From IMG/VR virus record IMGVR_UViG_3300027467_000358, positions 1 to 26,254 of that record: a DNA stretch of 26,254 nucleotides; one strand, given 5' to 3'. This DNA comes from a virus. Positions 1-6,748 of the stretch are shown here, one piece after another. A model generated the notes under the pieces. That model had not been told where the DNA came from. It saw nothing but the letters and a program-made list of their open reading frames with translations, and made no database searches. The translations under genes were made by a program, and so were the position numbers. The number at the start of each line of letters is the position of its first letter. Position 1 is the stretch's first letter.

Positions 1-582
1 CTCCCCAAAGCCGGTGGAACGCTTACAGGCGATCTACTGCTGGATAACCAGTCAGATCTGCGTTTCGGGGAAGCCACCGGACATGGCGGCAACTGGGTTG
101 CTTTCCAAGCACCCTCCACAGTTGCAAGCAACGTCACTTGGACACTGCCCAGTGCTGACGGCACCGCATCCCAAGTCCTAAGCACCGACGGCGCTGGAAC
201 ACTGAGCTGGACAACACCTGCCTCTGGTGCAGGACTAGATACCGCGCAGACTTGGACCAAAGGTCAACGCGGCGAGATTACAGCTCTTACTGATGGGGCT
301 ACGATCACGCCAGATTTCAGCGACAGCAACAACTACAGCGTGACTCTTGGCGGTAACCGCACCCTCGCCAACCCCACCAACTTGGTGGCTGGGCAGTCCG
401 GCTGCATCTGGATCACGCAGGACGGCACCGGCTCCCGCACGCTGGCATACGGCAGCTACTGGGACTTCACCGGCGGTACCGCGCCGACATTAACCACAAC
501 GGCTAACGCCGTGGACTGCTTGGTGTATGCCGTGCAGAGCAGCACCAAGATCACTGCCCAACTGATCACCAACCTGAGCTGA
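1..582 (+). CDS. Tail fibre protein, C-terminal part (5' end outside window)
   Basis: The reading frame is open from the first base and ends with TGA at 580-582, giving 193 residues of a protein that starts upstream of the window. It opens with LPKAGGTLTGDLLL, the 'PK(A/S)GGT(L/F)TG' repeat common in phage tail-fibre and neck-appendage proteins. It continues as a Thr/Ser/Asn/Gly-rich, beta-prone chain with few charged residues. A structural role in the distal tail (receptor contact or fibre shaft) is inferred from this composition and from the fibre genes that follow directly. No enzymatic motif is visible. The family type is well supported; the exact fibre is not. Confidence 0.75.
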   Translation, partial: LPKAGGTLTGDLLLDNQSDLRFGEATGHGGNWVAFQAPSTVASNVTWTLPSADGTASQVLSTDGAGTLSWTTPASGAGLDTAQTWTKGQRGEITALTDGATITPDFSDSNNYSVTLGGNRTLANPTNLVAGQSGCIWITQDGTGSRTLAYGSYWDFTGGTAPTLTTTANAVDCLVYAVQSSTKITAQLITNLS

Positions 583-586
583 GCTA

Positions 587-712
587 ATGATTCCCGGAAG
601 CGCTAATCCTCTCCTGCTTGCTACTGCTGCAGCCGGAGGATATTCCATTAGCAGAAGCCTTCGATTCAATTCAAGTGACAGTGCCTACGATGGCCAGGAG
701 GTGGCAGCATGA
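587..712 (+). CDS. Short 41-residue fibre-leader protein, probably a truncated fibre gene
   Basis: ATG at 587 lies 4 bases after the upstream stop, and the TGA at 710-712 overlaps the next ATG (ATGA at 709-712). The product begins MIPGSANPLLLATAAAGGYS and continues SISRSLRFNSSDSAY. The first 12 residues are nearly identical to those of the next gene (MTIPGSANPLLLA). The 'SLRFNSSDSAY' end resembles the opening of larger LamG/concanavalin-type tail proteins, so this may be the surviving N-terminus of a longer fibre gene that lost its body. It could also be a genuine short adaptor. The gene-to-gene overlap argues that it is still translated. Confidence 0.5.
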   Translation: MIPGSANPLLLATAAAGGYSISRSLRFNSSDSAYDGQEVAA

Positions 713-1590
713 CTATTCCAGGAAGTGCAAATCCGCTGCTTTTGGCTGCCGCCGTCGTAAATGTCACTCCCACAGTTGAATACTTAGTAGTTGCTGGCGG
801 CGGCGGTGGCGGCGCGGGTGGTGGTGGTGGCGGCGGAGCAGGAGGCTTTTTAACGGCATCCAGTTTTTCGGTTTCACCTGGAATTTCCTATACGGTCACA
901 GTTGGAGCTGGAGGAACGGGTGCAGAAGGAAGCGCAACTCCTGGGCCTGGAGGAACTGGCAACAATTCAGTATTCTCATCAATTACTGCAACCGGAGGAG
1001 GTGGCGGTGGTAGCAAAGTAGGTAATTCAGCACCAACCACTGGCGGATCTGGTGGTGGAGCTTACGGAGACACCCTATCTTCGGTAACTGGTGCCAACGG
1101 AACCACTGGGCAAGGCAATAAGGGTGGCAACAATATAAGCACTGGCCAGGGCTACCCCGCTGGCGGCGGCGGTGGAGCTAGCGCAGCGGGATCAAATGGG
1201 TCAACGAATCAATCAGGCAAGGGCGGAGATGGAACAGCATCATCAATTACTGGTTTATCAGTTACCTATGCAGGAGGTGGCGGTGGCGGTGGTACTGCGA
1301 ATGGTGCTGTAGCTGGTGCTGGTGGCTCTGGTGGCGGCGGCGCTGGAGGCGCGTATCTAGCAAACGGAACTTCAGGTAGCGTGAATACAGGAGGCGGCGG
1401 TGGCGGCAGTGGCGCAAATGTTTCACCACCTCCTTATTATTTAGGAGGCAACGGCGGGTCGGGAATAGTGGTCATCCGCTATCTTGATACTTATCCTGCT
1501 GCCGCCGCAACTACAGGAAGCCCAACGGTTACAACATCGGGGGGTTACCGCATTTACAAATTTACTAGCTCCGGGAGCATTACTTTCTAA
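709..1590 (+). CDS. Glycine-rich tail fibre/adhesin protein
   Basis: This 293-residue protein starts with MTIPGSANPLLLA, then carries the sequence VEYLVVAGGGGGG that opens the glycine-rich phage tail domain. Long Gly runs at about residues 33-45, 95-100, 150-156, 189-195 and 228-233 are separated by Ser/Thr-rich beta segments. The domain closes with GGSGIVVIRY near residue 255. A short C-terminal unit ends YRIYKFTSSGSITF. Polyglycine segments of this kind pack as polyglycine-II helices in some phage fibre-tip adhesins, so a receptor-binding tip role is a reasonable inference. The stop TAA overlaps the next start by one base (TAATG). There is no lysine- or enzyme-like motif. Confidence 0.8.
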   Translation: MTIPGSANPLLLAAAVVNVTPTVEYLVVAGGGGGGAGGGGGGGAGGFLTASSFSVSPGISYTVTVGAGGTGAEGSATPGPGGTGNNSVFSSITATGGGGGGSKVGNSAPTTGGSGGGAYGDTLSSVTGANGTTGQGNKGGNNISTGQGYPAGGGGGASAAGSNGSTNQSGKGGDGTASSITGLSVTYAGGGGGGGTANGAVAGAGGSGGGGAGGAYLANGTSGSVNTGGGGGGSGANVSPPPYYLGGNGGSGIVVIRYLDTYPAAAATTGSPTVTTSGGYRIYKFTSSGSITF

Positions 1591-1967
1591 TGGCACACTT
1601 CGCACAAATAGACACTAACTGGGTTGTGCAACAAGTCATTGTTGTTGACAATTCAATTTTGCTCAACGAGCAGGGCATTGAGTGTGACTGGCTGGGCGAA
1701 CAGTTTTGTCAACAGCTTTATGGCGCCCATACTAAATGGATTCAGACCAGTTACAACGGTAATAAGTACAAGAACTTTGCCGGCATTAGCTTTACATTTG
1801 ATCCGCATCGCAACGCTTTTATCCCGCCAAAGCCTTATCCGTCATGGTTGCTTAACGAAGGATCCTGCAGATGGGAGGCGCCAGAGCCATATCCAACAGA
1901 TGGCCAACTTTATCAATGGAACGAAGACTCTTTGAGCTGGATTCTTTCAGAACAGTTGCCTCAGTAG
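1590..1967 (+). CDS. Conserved cyanophage fibre-associated protein
   Basis: The product has 125 residues and starts at the ATG of TAATG, coupled to the glycine-rich fibre gene. It begins MAHFAQIDTNWVVQQVIVVDN and contains WIQTSYNGNKYKNFAGISFTF in the centre, followed by FIPPKPYPSWLLNE and RWEAPEPYPTDGQLYQW. I recognise this pattern from a short protein family encoded beside tail-fibre genes in cyanophages; its function is unknown. A role in fibre assembly or as a small structural component is inferred from position only. The many Trp, Tyr and Asn residues fit a surface-binding module. There is no signal peptide or membrane segment. Confidence 0.75.
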   Translation: MAHFAQIDTNWVVQQVIVVDNSILLNEQGIECDWLGEQFCQQLYGAHTKWIQTSYNGNKYKNFAGISFTFDPHRNAFIPPKPYPSWLLNEGSCRWEAPEPYPTDGQLYQWNEDSLSWILSEQLPQ

Positions 1968-2017
1968 TGGAACAAATAGTGTGCCCCACCAGTGAGCAGA
2001 TGTAACAACCTGAACTA

Positions 2018-2191
2018 ATGACCCACTCCTTCTCTGAACTCACCAAAGGCATCAGCCAAAAGCGCCGTGAACAGATCGAACAGCGTAAAGAAGAGATCCG
2101 ACGCAAGTGGTTTGAAACCCCATTAGGGAACAAGGTTAAAGCGTCGGCATTTCGTAGTCCTGTGTCGTATTGCAGTAGTGCTTCCAAATAA
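2018..2191 (+). CDS. Small charged protein of unknown function, 57 aa
   Basis: ATG at 2018 opens a 57-codon frame ending TAA at 2189-2191. The first 40 residues (MTHSFSELTKGISQKRREQI and a following Glu/Arg/Lys-rich stretch to about residue 30) look like a real amphipathic helix. The last 17 residues overlap the 3' end of the integrase gene on the other strand by 56 bases. No ribosome-binding site is obvious. The frame is plausible as the last gene of the fibre operon, but it could be chance. No family is recognised. Confidence 0.4.
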   Translation: MTHSFSELTKGISQKRREQIEQRKEEIRRKWFETPLGNKVKASAFRSPVSYCSSASK

Positions 2192-2990
2192 CCTCAGCTG
2201 TATTACCAGCCCATTTAGCGACTTGCGCCACAGGTATTCCCGCCTCAATCCACCGGCTGATTGCTGTATGGCGCAGATCGTATGGCCGGTAACGGTGGCT
2301 AGTTAATCCGGCGCTGTGCAATTCCTTCGCTCTGTCATAGAAAAAGCTTTGGAACGCATATCTGTTGTACGGGAAAATATATTCGTTGTCCTTGTCAACA
2401 GATTCAAGAATATCCATGCACTTTTCGTTTAAAGGCACAACGCGTTTTTTGTTTGTTTTTGTGGAAAGTTTTAAGCCGTGCGTAAGGGTGTAATTGCAGT
2501 GGATCAACAGTTTTCCATCCTTTAGGTCAGTCCACTTGGCAGCGCGAACCTCGCCTGTACGCATTGCTGTCTGCAACATAAATTCTGAATAAGCTGACCA
2601 CCGTGCGCCACGTTTTGTTTGGCGAGCTTCCAATGCAGTAAGCAAAAGCGCCACTTCACTGCGCGGAATCACGATAATCTCTTCATCCATCTGGGGCGCT
2701 TTCGGCATCCGAAAACTAGCAATCGGATTTTTAGGCAGGTAGGCAATGTCTTCGCTGCTGACCCAGCGGTAAAGGGCCTTGACATACATCGCCACACGGC
2801 GGCTGGACTTGACGGGCTGCTGACCCAAAATCCATGTAAGAACCTGTCTGCCTTGCTCCAGTTCCGTAACCGGACAGCGCTCGATCCACTTATCGACTTG
2901 CCTGTAGTCCGCCATGAGACTGGTGGGACACAAGACGGCGGAACGTTCCGCGTGGAACTCGGCCCATGCGCTTTGGAGGGTGTGTGGCAC
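2136..2990 (-). CDS. int: Tyrosine recombinase / phage integrase
   Basis: This 284-residue protein has an N-terminal SAM-like DNA-binding region (about 1-95) and a C-terminal catalytic domain. Visible active-site residues are Arg144 in TAMRTGEVR, Lys178 in STKTNKKRVVPL, Arg240 in RPYDLRHTAIS (Tyr replaces the usual first His, a common phage variant), Trp260 at the His/Trp position, and nucleophile Tyr272 in KHYCN. It would integrate and excise the phage genome at an attachment site. Translation appears to start at GTG 2990, because a TAG lies in frame four codons upstream. That TAG ends an 8-codon leader with a much stronger ribosome-binding site (see 3000-3026). No attachment site could be identified by eye. 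Confidence 0.93.
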   Translation of the reverse strand: MPHTLQSAWAEFHAERSAVLCPTSLMADYRQVDKWIERCPVTELEQGRQVLTWILGQQPVKSSRRVAMYVKALYRWVSSEDIAYLPKNPIASFRMPKAPQMDEEIIVIPRSEVALLLTALEARQTKRGARWSAYSEFMLQTAMRTGEVRAAKWTDLKDGKLLIHCNYTLTHGLKLSTKTNKKRVVPLNEKCMDILESVDKDNEYIFPYNRYAFQSFFYDRAKELHSAGLTSHRYRPYDLRHTAISRWIEAGIPVAQVAKWAGNTAEVIWKHYCNTTQDYEMPTL

Positions 2991-2999
2991 AGTAGTCGC

Positions 3000-3026
3000 C
3001 TACAAGGCCGAGTAAAGTACAGCCAT
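3000..3026 (-). promoter_or_regulatory. In-frame 8-codon leader with strong SD before the integrase
   Basis: On the minus strand AGGAGG (3037-3032) precedes ATG at 3026 by five bases. The frame reads MAVLYSAL, then TAG at 3002-3000, and is the same frame as the integrase, whose GTG lies nine bases further on. The integrase GTG has only a weak SD of its own. This could be a leader peptide that feeds ribosomes to the integrase by re-initiation, or an N-terminus separated from the integrase by a nonsense mutation. TAG readthrough is a third possibility. The base pattern is certain; the role is inference. Confidence 0.5.
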
Positions 3027-3054
3027 ACGTGCCTCCTGTCTAGGTCCAGTACAG

Positions 3055-3510
3055 ATGTTTCTGTTAGACGGCAAGCCACTGAGCCCAGACGTGGCGTTCA
3101 CCCACGACGGCATCCAGTACCCCGCCAACTGGCTGCGTCTAGCAACACCTGAAGAGCGCACCGCCATCGGCATCACTGAAGAGCCTGATGCGCAGCCATA
3201 TGATCAGCGCTTCTACTGGGGCTATGACGCCGAAGGAAATCTGATCCCCAAAGATCACGTCCAGCTGGTTGAGGAGTGGTCGCAGCAGACACGCACCACT
3301 GCTGGCACTTTGCTGCAGCCGACGGATTGGATGATCATCCGCCAAGCAGACAACGGCGTCGAAGCTGATCCCGCCATCAAAACTTGGCGTGAAGATATTC
3401 GCCTAGCTACTGGCGACAAGATCACTGCCATCGAGGCCACCACAACCACCGACGAACTTGCCGCCTACATCACTGGCGCTGACTACCCCGTATGGCCTGA
3501 GCAGAACTGA
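3055..3510 (+). CDS. Tail-fibre-assembly-like conserved phage protein
   Basis: The 151-residue product is transcribed divergently from the integrase leader, with 28 bases between the two starts. It begins MFLLDGKPLSPDVAFTHDGI and YPANWLRLATPEER. It then has PYDQRFYWGYDAEGNLIPKDH, and a C-terminal part with LLQPTDWMIIRQADNG, an arrangement (DW..IR..) reminiscent of tail-fibre assembly chaperones and DUF4376-type proteins. I recognise this family from cyanobacterial phages next to fibre genes. A chaperone or fibre-accessory role is inferred; no catalytic site is seen. The stop overlaps the next ATG (TGATG). Confidence 0.65.
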   Translation: MFLLDGKPLSPDVAFTHDGIQYPANWLRLATPEERTAIGITEEPDAQPYDQRFYWGYDAEGNLIPKDHVQLVEEWSQQTRTTAGTLLQPTDWMIIRQADNGVEADPAIKTWREDIRLATGDKITAIEATTTTDELAAYITGADYPVWPEQN

Positions 3511-3644
3511 TGGCCGTCAAGAGTAAAACCGGCACCGCGCGAATCGACCATCAGCCCGGCAAGCCTAAAAAAACTCGTCAAGGGCAAGGGCAAAATAGCC
3601 TGCCTAACCACGGTCGCAAAAAGACACGTGGGCAAGGTCGCTAA
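3510..3644 (+). CDS. Small basic protein, 44 aa
   Basis: ATG at 3510 overlaps the previous stop (TGATG), so translation is coupled. The product MAVKSKTGTARIDHQPGKPK continues with a Lys/Arg/Gln/Gly-rich tail containing KKTRQGQG and GRKKTRGQGR. It is very basic and lacks hydrophobic segments. Comparable short basic proteins recur in cyanophage late regions. Nucleic-acid or structural-protein binding is plausible from charge alone, but no function is known to me. Confidence 0.6.
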   Translation: MAVKSKTGTARIDHQPGKPKKTRQGQGQNSLPNHGRKKTRGQGR

Positions 3645-3661
3645 ATTAGAAGCACGGGTTG

Positions 3662-3928
3662 ATGTTATGCCTCCAAATGGACAACCACGAAGAGGCATAC
3701 ACGGCATCGCCTGAACCACCAAATCCGTTTAATCAAGCCGTCCCAGCTCTATTGACCGCAGCGGTCATTGGGTTGGGCGGTCTTTTTATGCAGGTTGCCA
3801 AGCTTGATCAATCGGTCAGTACAGTTGCCGCCGATATTCAAGAGCTAAAGAACGACAGCAAAGAGCGACTGGCTGATCTTGAGGGGAGGGTTAGGCAAAT
3901 CGAAATAATGGTTGGCAGGCAAAAATAA
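3662..3928 (+). CDS. Small membrane protein with coiled coil, lysis-region candidate
   Basis: The frame also allows TTG 3659 or ATG 3677; ATG 3662 is used here and gives 88 residues. A hydrophilic N-terminus (MDNHEEAYTASPEPPNPFN) is followed by one transmembrane segment (PALLTAAVIGLGGLFMQVA). The tail is a coiled coil with hydrophobic spacing (LDQSVSTVAADIQELKNDSK to LEGRVRQIEIMV). One TM next to a coiled coil, just upstream of an endolysin, resembles XhlA-type haemolysin/holin accessory proteins. A lysis role is therefore inferred from topology and position, not from sequence identity. Confidence 0.65.
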   Translation: MLCLQMDNHEEAYTASPEPPNPFNQAVPALLTAAVIGLGGLFMQVAKLDQSVSTVAADIQELKNDSKERLADLEGRVRQIEIMVGRQK

Positions 3929-3960
3929 CGCCGTACACTGAAGAAAAGCGTTAATTCGCC

Positions 3961-4098
3961 ATGGATCCCACCACTGCTGCCGTTATTGCGATCATCATTG
4001 CTGCTGGCTCTGAGATCATCAGTCTGTTGCCGATCAAGGAAAACAGCTGGATTCAACTGATTCTGAAAGCCCTTAAGGTACTGTTCCCAAAGCGTTGA
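3961..4098 (+). CDS. Small hydrophobic membrane protein, 45 aa, holin candidate
   Basis: ATG at 3961 begins MDPTTAAVIAIIIAAGSEII, a transmembrane helix. It is followed by SLLPIKENSWIQLILKALKV and a basic end (LFPKR). The stop TGA (4096-4098) overlaps the TTG start of the next gene. Its size, the single or hairpin hydrophobic region and its place two genes before the endolysin make it a candidate holin. The pattern 'NSWIQLIL..LK.LFPK' is one I associate with small conserved cyanophage proteins. Function is unproven. Confidence 0.6.
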   Translation: MDPTTAAVIAIIIAAGSEIISLLPIKENSWIQLILKALKVLFPKR

Positions 4099-4376
4099 AT
4101 GCTGATACGGTATGGCTGGCGCGGTTTGGCGATAAGGACTGGCGGCATCATTTACGCCGCTGGGCGCAGGATCAGAAGTTTGAGAAGACGCTCAAGCCGC
4201 GCTTAGACCGTGAAGAGCAAGGGTGGCATCAGGCGCAACCGGAAGAGCTGAAGCCTGTTGTTGTGCACCACGAAATTGACGATACGCTGCAGACTGGCGA
4301 CAGCCGCTTGTTAGGTGGCGCCATGAGCATTCACGCCCCTTGGAGCAATGACGCAGAATCAGATTCGCCTGATTGA
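4095..4376 (+). CDS. Hypothetical protein coupled to the endolysin gene
   Basis: This 93-residue frame starts at TTG 4095, overlapping the previous stop (TTGA). It ends inside the start of the endolysin gene with a 29-base overlap. The sequence WLARFGDKDWRHHLRRWAQD followed by KPRLDREEQGWHQAQPEE is rich in Trp, His and charged residues and lacks membrane segments. The overlaps on both sides suggest it belongs to the lysis operon and is translated by coupling. No family recognised. Confidence 0.55.
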   Translation: MNADTVWLARFGDKDWRHHLRRWAQDQKFEKTLKPRLDREEQGWHQAQPEELKPVVVHHEIDDTLQTGDSRLLGGAMSIHAPWSNDAESDSPD

Positions 4377-5400
4377 TCTGTTCAGGTTCTATAAGGCGGG
4401 CTTGCCACATCAGATGGCCGCCGTTAGCGAGCTTGAGGAGGCGATCAACAAGGCAAATCCGCACATCCTTGGCCGTGATCAGGCGTGGTTTAAGACTTGG
4501 AGCCAATCTGGCAAGCAAGAGGAAAATAATCTGCAGCCTGCGCTTGATCTGATCAAAAAATGGGAAGGTCTGCGGCTTGAAGGTTATATCTGTCCTGCTG
4601 GTGTACCGACTGTTGGTTATGGCCATACCGGGCCAACTGTGAAGGAAGGAATGAAGATCACGGAAGCTGATGCTGAGGCGTTGCTTCTGTCTGATGTTGA
4701 GCGTTTTGCCCGTGCTGTTGATTCACAGATCCGCGTGCCGCTGACAGACAATCAGCGTTGTGCTTTGATCAGCTTTGCGTTCAATGTTGGTACTGGTGCA
4801 TTGATGGATAGCACGTTGCGTAAGCGGCTAAACAATGGCGAAAATGCGCAAAAGGTGGCGATGGAAGAGCTGCCGAGGTGGAACAAAGGTGGCGGCAAAG
4901 TGCTGGAAGGCTTGGTACGCCGTCGGCGTGATGAACTTGATCTGTTCCTCAAAGGCACTAAACCGCTGACGAATGATGTGCGTTTTACGCCTGATAAGCC
5001 GTTCAATTTTCAGGTAACGCCGAACATTAAATACGGCGAGTTGACATTAAACCAAGAGGCCAGAAGATTTAATAAGCAACATCAATGCGATACGGCGCTG
5101 ATGCTTTGCCAATTTGCTGAGCGTGCACGTACGGCGTTTGGCAATAAGCCAGTAGTAATTACAAGCGGCTACAGGCCAGCGAAGATCAACGCTGAGGCTG
5201 GCGGATCAGCTAGGTCGGAGCATTTGTACGACGCACCTGATACTGGAGCCATTGATTTTTACGTTGAAGGCGTAAATACTTATGAGCTGCAGAAGTGGGC
5301 TGATGCTCACTGGGGTTACTCGCTTGGATATGGCGCACCTAAAGGTTTCATTCACGTCGGCATCCGGCCAGGGCGTCCTAGAGTCCGCTGGGATTATTGA
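4348..5400 (+). CDS. Bifunctional endolysin: GH24 lysozyme plus M15-like peptidase
   Basis: The protein has 350 residues. Residues 1-57 form a small N-terminal region. Residues about 63-202 are a T4-type GH24 lysozyme with catalytic Glu73 in KKWEGLRLEGY and the TVGYGHT motif (88-94), and end at RRRRDELDLF. Residues about 215-350 resemble the M15/VanX-type zinc D-Ala peptidase fold: SEHLYDAPDTGAIDFYV supplies His292 and Asp303 as metal ligands, and KGFIHVGI supplies His336. It would cleave both the glycan strand and the peptide stem of peptidoglycan at lysis. There is no signal peptide, so export would depend on a holin. The start ATG 4348 overlaps the upstream gene. Confidence 0.9.
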   Translation: MTQNQIRLIDLFRFYKAGLPHQMAAVSELEEAINKANPHILGRDQAWFKTWSQSGKQEENNLQPALDLIKKWEGLRLEGYICPAGVPTVGYGHTGPTVKEGMKITEADAEALLLSDVERFARAVDSQIRVPLTDNQRCALISFAFNVGTGALMDSTLRKRLNNGENAQKVAMEELPRWNKGGGKVLEGLVRRRRDELDLFLKGTKPLTNDVRFTPDKPFNFQVTPNIKYGELTLNQEARRFNKQHQCDTALMLCQFAERARTAFGNKPVVITSGYRPAKINAEAGGSARSEHLYDAPDTGAIDFYVEGVNTYELQKWADAHWGYSLGYGAPKGFIHVGIRPGRPRVRWDY

Positions 5401-5406
5401 GTTTGA

Positions 5407-5958
5407 ATGCTGCTGCCTGATTCGGAGATTCGCGCACTGTGCCAAAGCCATGCGCTGATTCATCCGTTTGATCCTGAGCGCCTTAACCCGGCTAGTTATG
5501 ACGTGGCCTTGGGTGACAACATCATGCTTGAGGTTGCGGAAACGCCCGAGCTGATCAGGCACAGCATTGCCGGCCACACAAAGGAAGATCCGTATTGGCT
5601 GCAGCCAGGTGAATTCATCCTTGCCGAAACGGAAGAGATCTTCAACCTGCCTGATGACCCGGCGATTGCTGCGCAGTTTGTACTGAAATCAAGCCGTGCC
5701 CGTTCTGGCATTCAGCACATGCTGGCCGGATTTTGTGATCCTGGGTGGCATGGCAGCAGGCTGACGCTTGAGCTTAAAAATGTACGCGTAAAGCACAAGG
5801 TTGCTTTGTGGCCTGGCCTACTAATTGGTCAAATGGTCTTCATGCCACTTTCTGATAACCCTGAGCGGTCCTACGCCGAGATCGGTCATTACAACGGTCA
5901 TACAACCGTCATGCCATCTTGGGAAACTTTTAAGGCTTCTGTTGTCGTCACTCCCTAG
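5407..5958 (+). CDS. dcd: dCTP deaminase (dUTPase-superfamily fold)
   Basis: This 183-residue protein has the dCTP deaminase motifs in order: LNPASYDVALGD (near 25-37), the FILAETEE strand, KSSRARSGI (conserved Ser/Arg), GFCDPGWHGSRLTLELKN with the catalytic-position Glu, and GQMVFMPL. The family converts dCTP to dUTP, feeding dTMP synthesis; some members also hydrolyse dUTP. Phages use it to balance nucleotide pools. It starts six bases after the endolysin stop and is the last gene before a strong terminator at 5980-6013, so it is co-transcribed with the lysis genes, an unusual place for a nucleotide enzyme. Deaminase and bifunctional activity cannot be told apart by eye. Confidence 0.88.
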   Translation: MLLPDSEIRALCQSHALIHPFDPERLNPASYDVALGDNIMLEVAETPELIRHSIAGHTKEDPYWLQPGEFILAETEEIFNLPDDPAIAAQFVLKSSRARSGIQHMLAGFCDPGWHGSRLTLELKNVRVKHKVALWPGLLIGQMVFMPLSDNPERSYAEIGHYNGHTTVMPSWETFKASVVVTP

Positions 5959-5979
5959 ATTGAGCTGGGAGAAGGATCC

Positions 5980-6013
5980 AACCGCTCAGAGTCAAGGCTG
6001 GGCGGTTTTTTTA
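5980..6013 (+). terminator. Rho-independent terminator after dcd
   Basis: The arms AACCGCTCAG (5980-5989) and CTGGGCGGTT (5998-6007) pair over ten positions with one G-U wobble around an eight-base loop, and a run of Ts follows. It ends the plus-strand lysis/dcd operon. Confidence 0.85.
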
Positions 6014-6198
6014 TTGCTCAGTGATCTGGCCCTTGCTCGTGTCGTAGCTCATTGGGTAGATCGGGACTCTGCAGGAAATGTATAGAAAATTCCTGATACC
6101 CACGCTGGTGAGCCCATAGCTGAACGGCGCCAACTGTACGGAATGGCCCGACCCGTGTTCTGTCAGGAAGCTTGATGTAGTAATTCATATCGGTGGTC

Positions 6199-6230
6199 GT
6201 GGCTACCGTTTAGAAAATCAGTGGCTACCG
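6199..6230 (+). repeat. 10-bp direct repeat before the HNH gene
   Basis: GTGGCTACCG occurs at 6199-6208 and 6221-6230, 22 bases apart start to start, immediately before the GTG start at 6232. It could be a binding site for a regulator or a scar of HNH-gene insertion. The rest of 6014-6198 has tRNA-like fragments and a 6-bp hairpin (CAGGAA 6072-6077 with TTCCTG 6090-6095), but no gene I can support. Confidence 0.4.
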
Positions 6231-6231
6231 C

Positions 6232-6543
6232 GTGGTTGAGCACATTGATGGCACCGAGCTTGTACGCAAACGTGATGCAAAGCGAAGATTCCGTGATCAG
6301 GTATTGCTGCACTTTAATTATCACTGCGCGTATTGCTTTGAACCATTAGGCAGGTCACCAACGCTTGATCACGTATTGCCGAAAGCCAAAGGTGGCACGA
6401 GCGAAATGAATAACCTTGTGGCGTGTTGTTTCGGGTGCAATATGTCAAAAGGACATAAAGATTGGAGGGTTTGGTATAGAAGTTTGCCGTTTTGGTCGGA
6501 GATTGGCGAGGCAAGGATCATGGACTGGGTTAATCAGGAATAA
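6232..6543 (+). CDS. Small HNH endonuclease (McrA-like)
   Basis: This 103-residue protein from GTG 6232 has a complete HNH core with structural zinc ligands: CAYC near residue 34, TLDHVLPKAKGG with catalytic Asp-His, NNLVACCFGCN with the conserved Asn and second Cys pair, then MSKGHKDW. The family makes single- or double-strand DNA cuts. Small stand-alone HNH proteins of this kind occur in phages both as homing nucleases and as terminase partners. Here the gene sits alone between a terminator and the end of the opposing early operon, far from the terminase, so a selfish or restriction-like role is as likely. No clear ribosome-binding site precedes the GTG. Confidence 0.85.
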   Translation: MVEHIDGTELVRKRDAKRRFRDQVLLHFNYHCAYCFEPLGRSPTLDHVLPKAKGGTSEMNNLVACCFGCNMSKGHKDWRVWYRSLPFWSEIGEARIMDWVNQE

Positions 6544-6562
6544 AAAAGCGGCTTGCGCCGCC
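6541..6562 (-). terminator. Terminator of the minus-strand early operon
   Basis: On the minus strand GCGGC (6561-6557), loop GCAA and GCCGC (6552-6548) are followed by six Ts (6547-6542). This closes the leftward early operon. It abuts the HNH stop codon, so the convergent transcripts end against each other. Confidence 0.8.
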
Positions 6563-6568
6563 AGTGAC

Positions 6569-6748
6569 TTAAGGGCTTGTCATTTGATGTTGGTAAACCT
6601 GCGCCTGCCAAAGATCACTTGAATACCTACACATTCCTTGGTAGCAAGTGCGGTAGTACATTTCACCGCCATCAGCAGGTTCAAGGGTTTCGATATAACT
6701 ACCATCGTCAAATTCAGTCTTGCTCAGCACTATCGGTTCCATCGTCAT
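6569..6748 (-). CDS. Small hypothetical protein, last gene of the early operon
   Basis: A longer start at 6829 is possible, but that extension only shadows the upstream gene. ATG 6748 (MTMEPIVLSKTEFDDGSYIE) gives 59 residues. The sequence is acidic in the first half, then ETLEPADGGEMYYRTCYQGM and a Gln-rich tail. It overlaps the preceding gene by 35 bases, as is usual in this packed operon, and ends 7 bases before the terminator hairpin. No family recognised. Confidence 0.55.
   Translation of the reverse strand: MTMEPIVLSKTEFDDGSYIETLEPADGGEMYYRTCYQGMCRYSSDLWQAQVYQHQMTSP

Noticed and set aside
2619-3152. 177-codon plus-strand frame opposite the integrase
   Set aside because: It runs antisense to a clear integrase with all active-site residues, and its product is Arg/His-rich without any domain.
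6030-6165. Possible tRNA genes
   Set aside because: D-arm-like segments are present, but I could not close acceptor, anticodon and T arms into a cloverleaf by hand.
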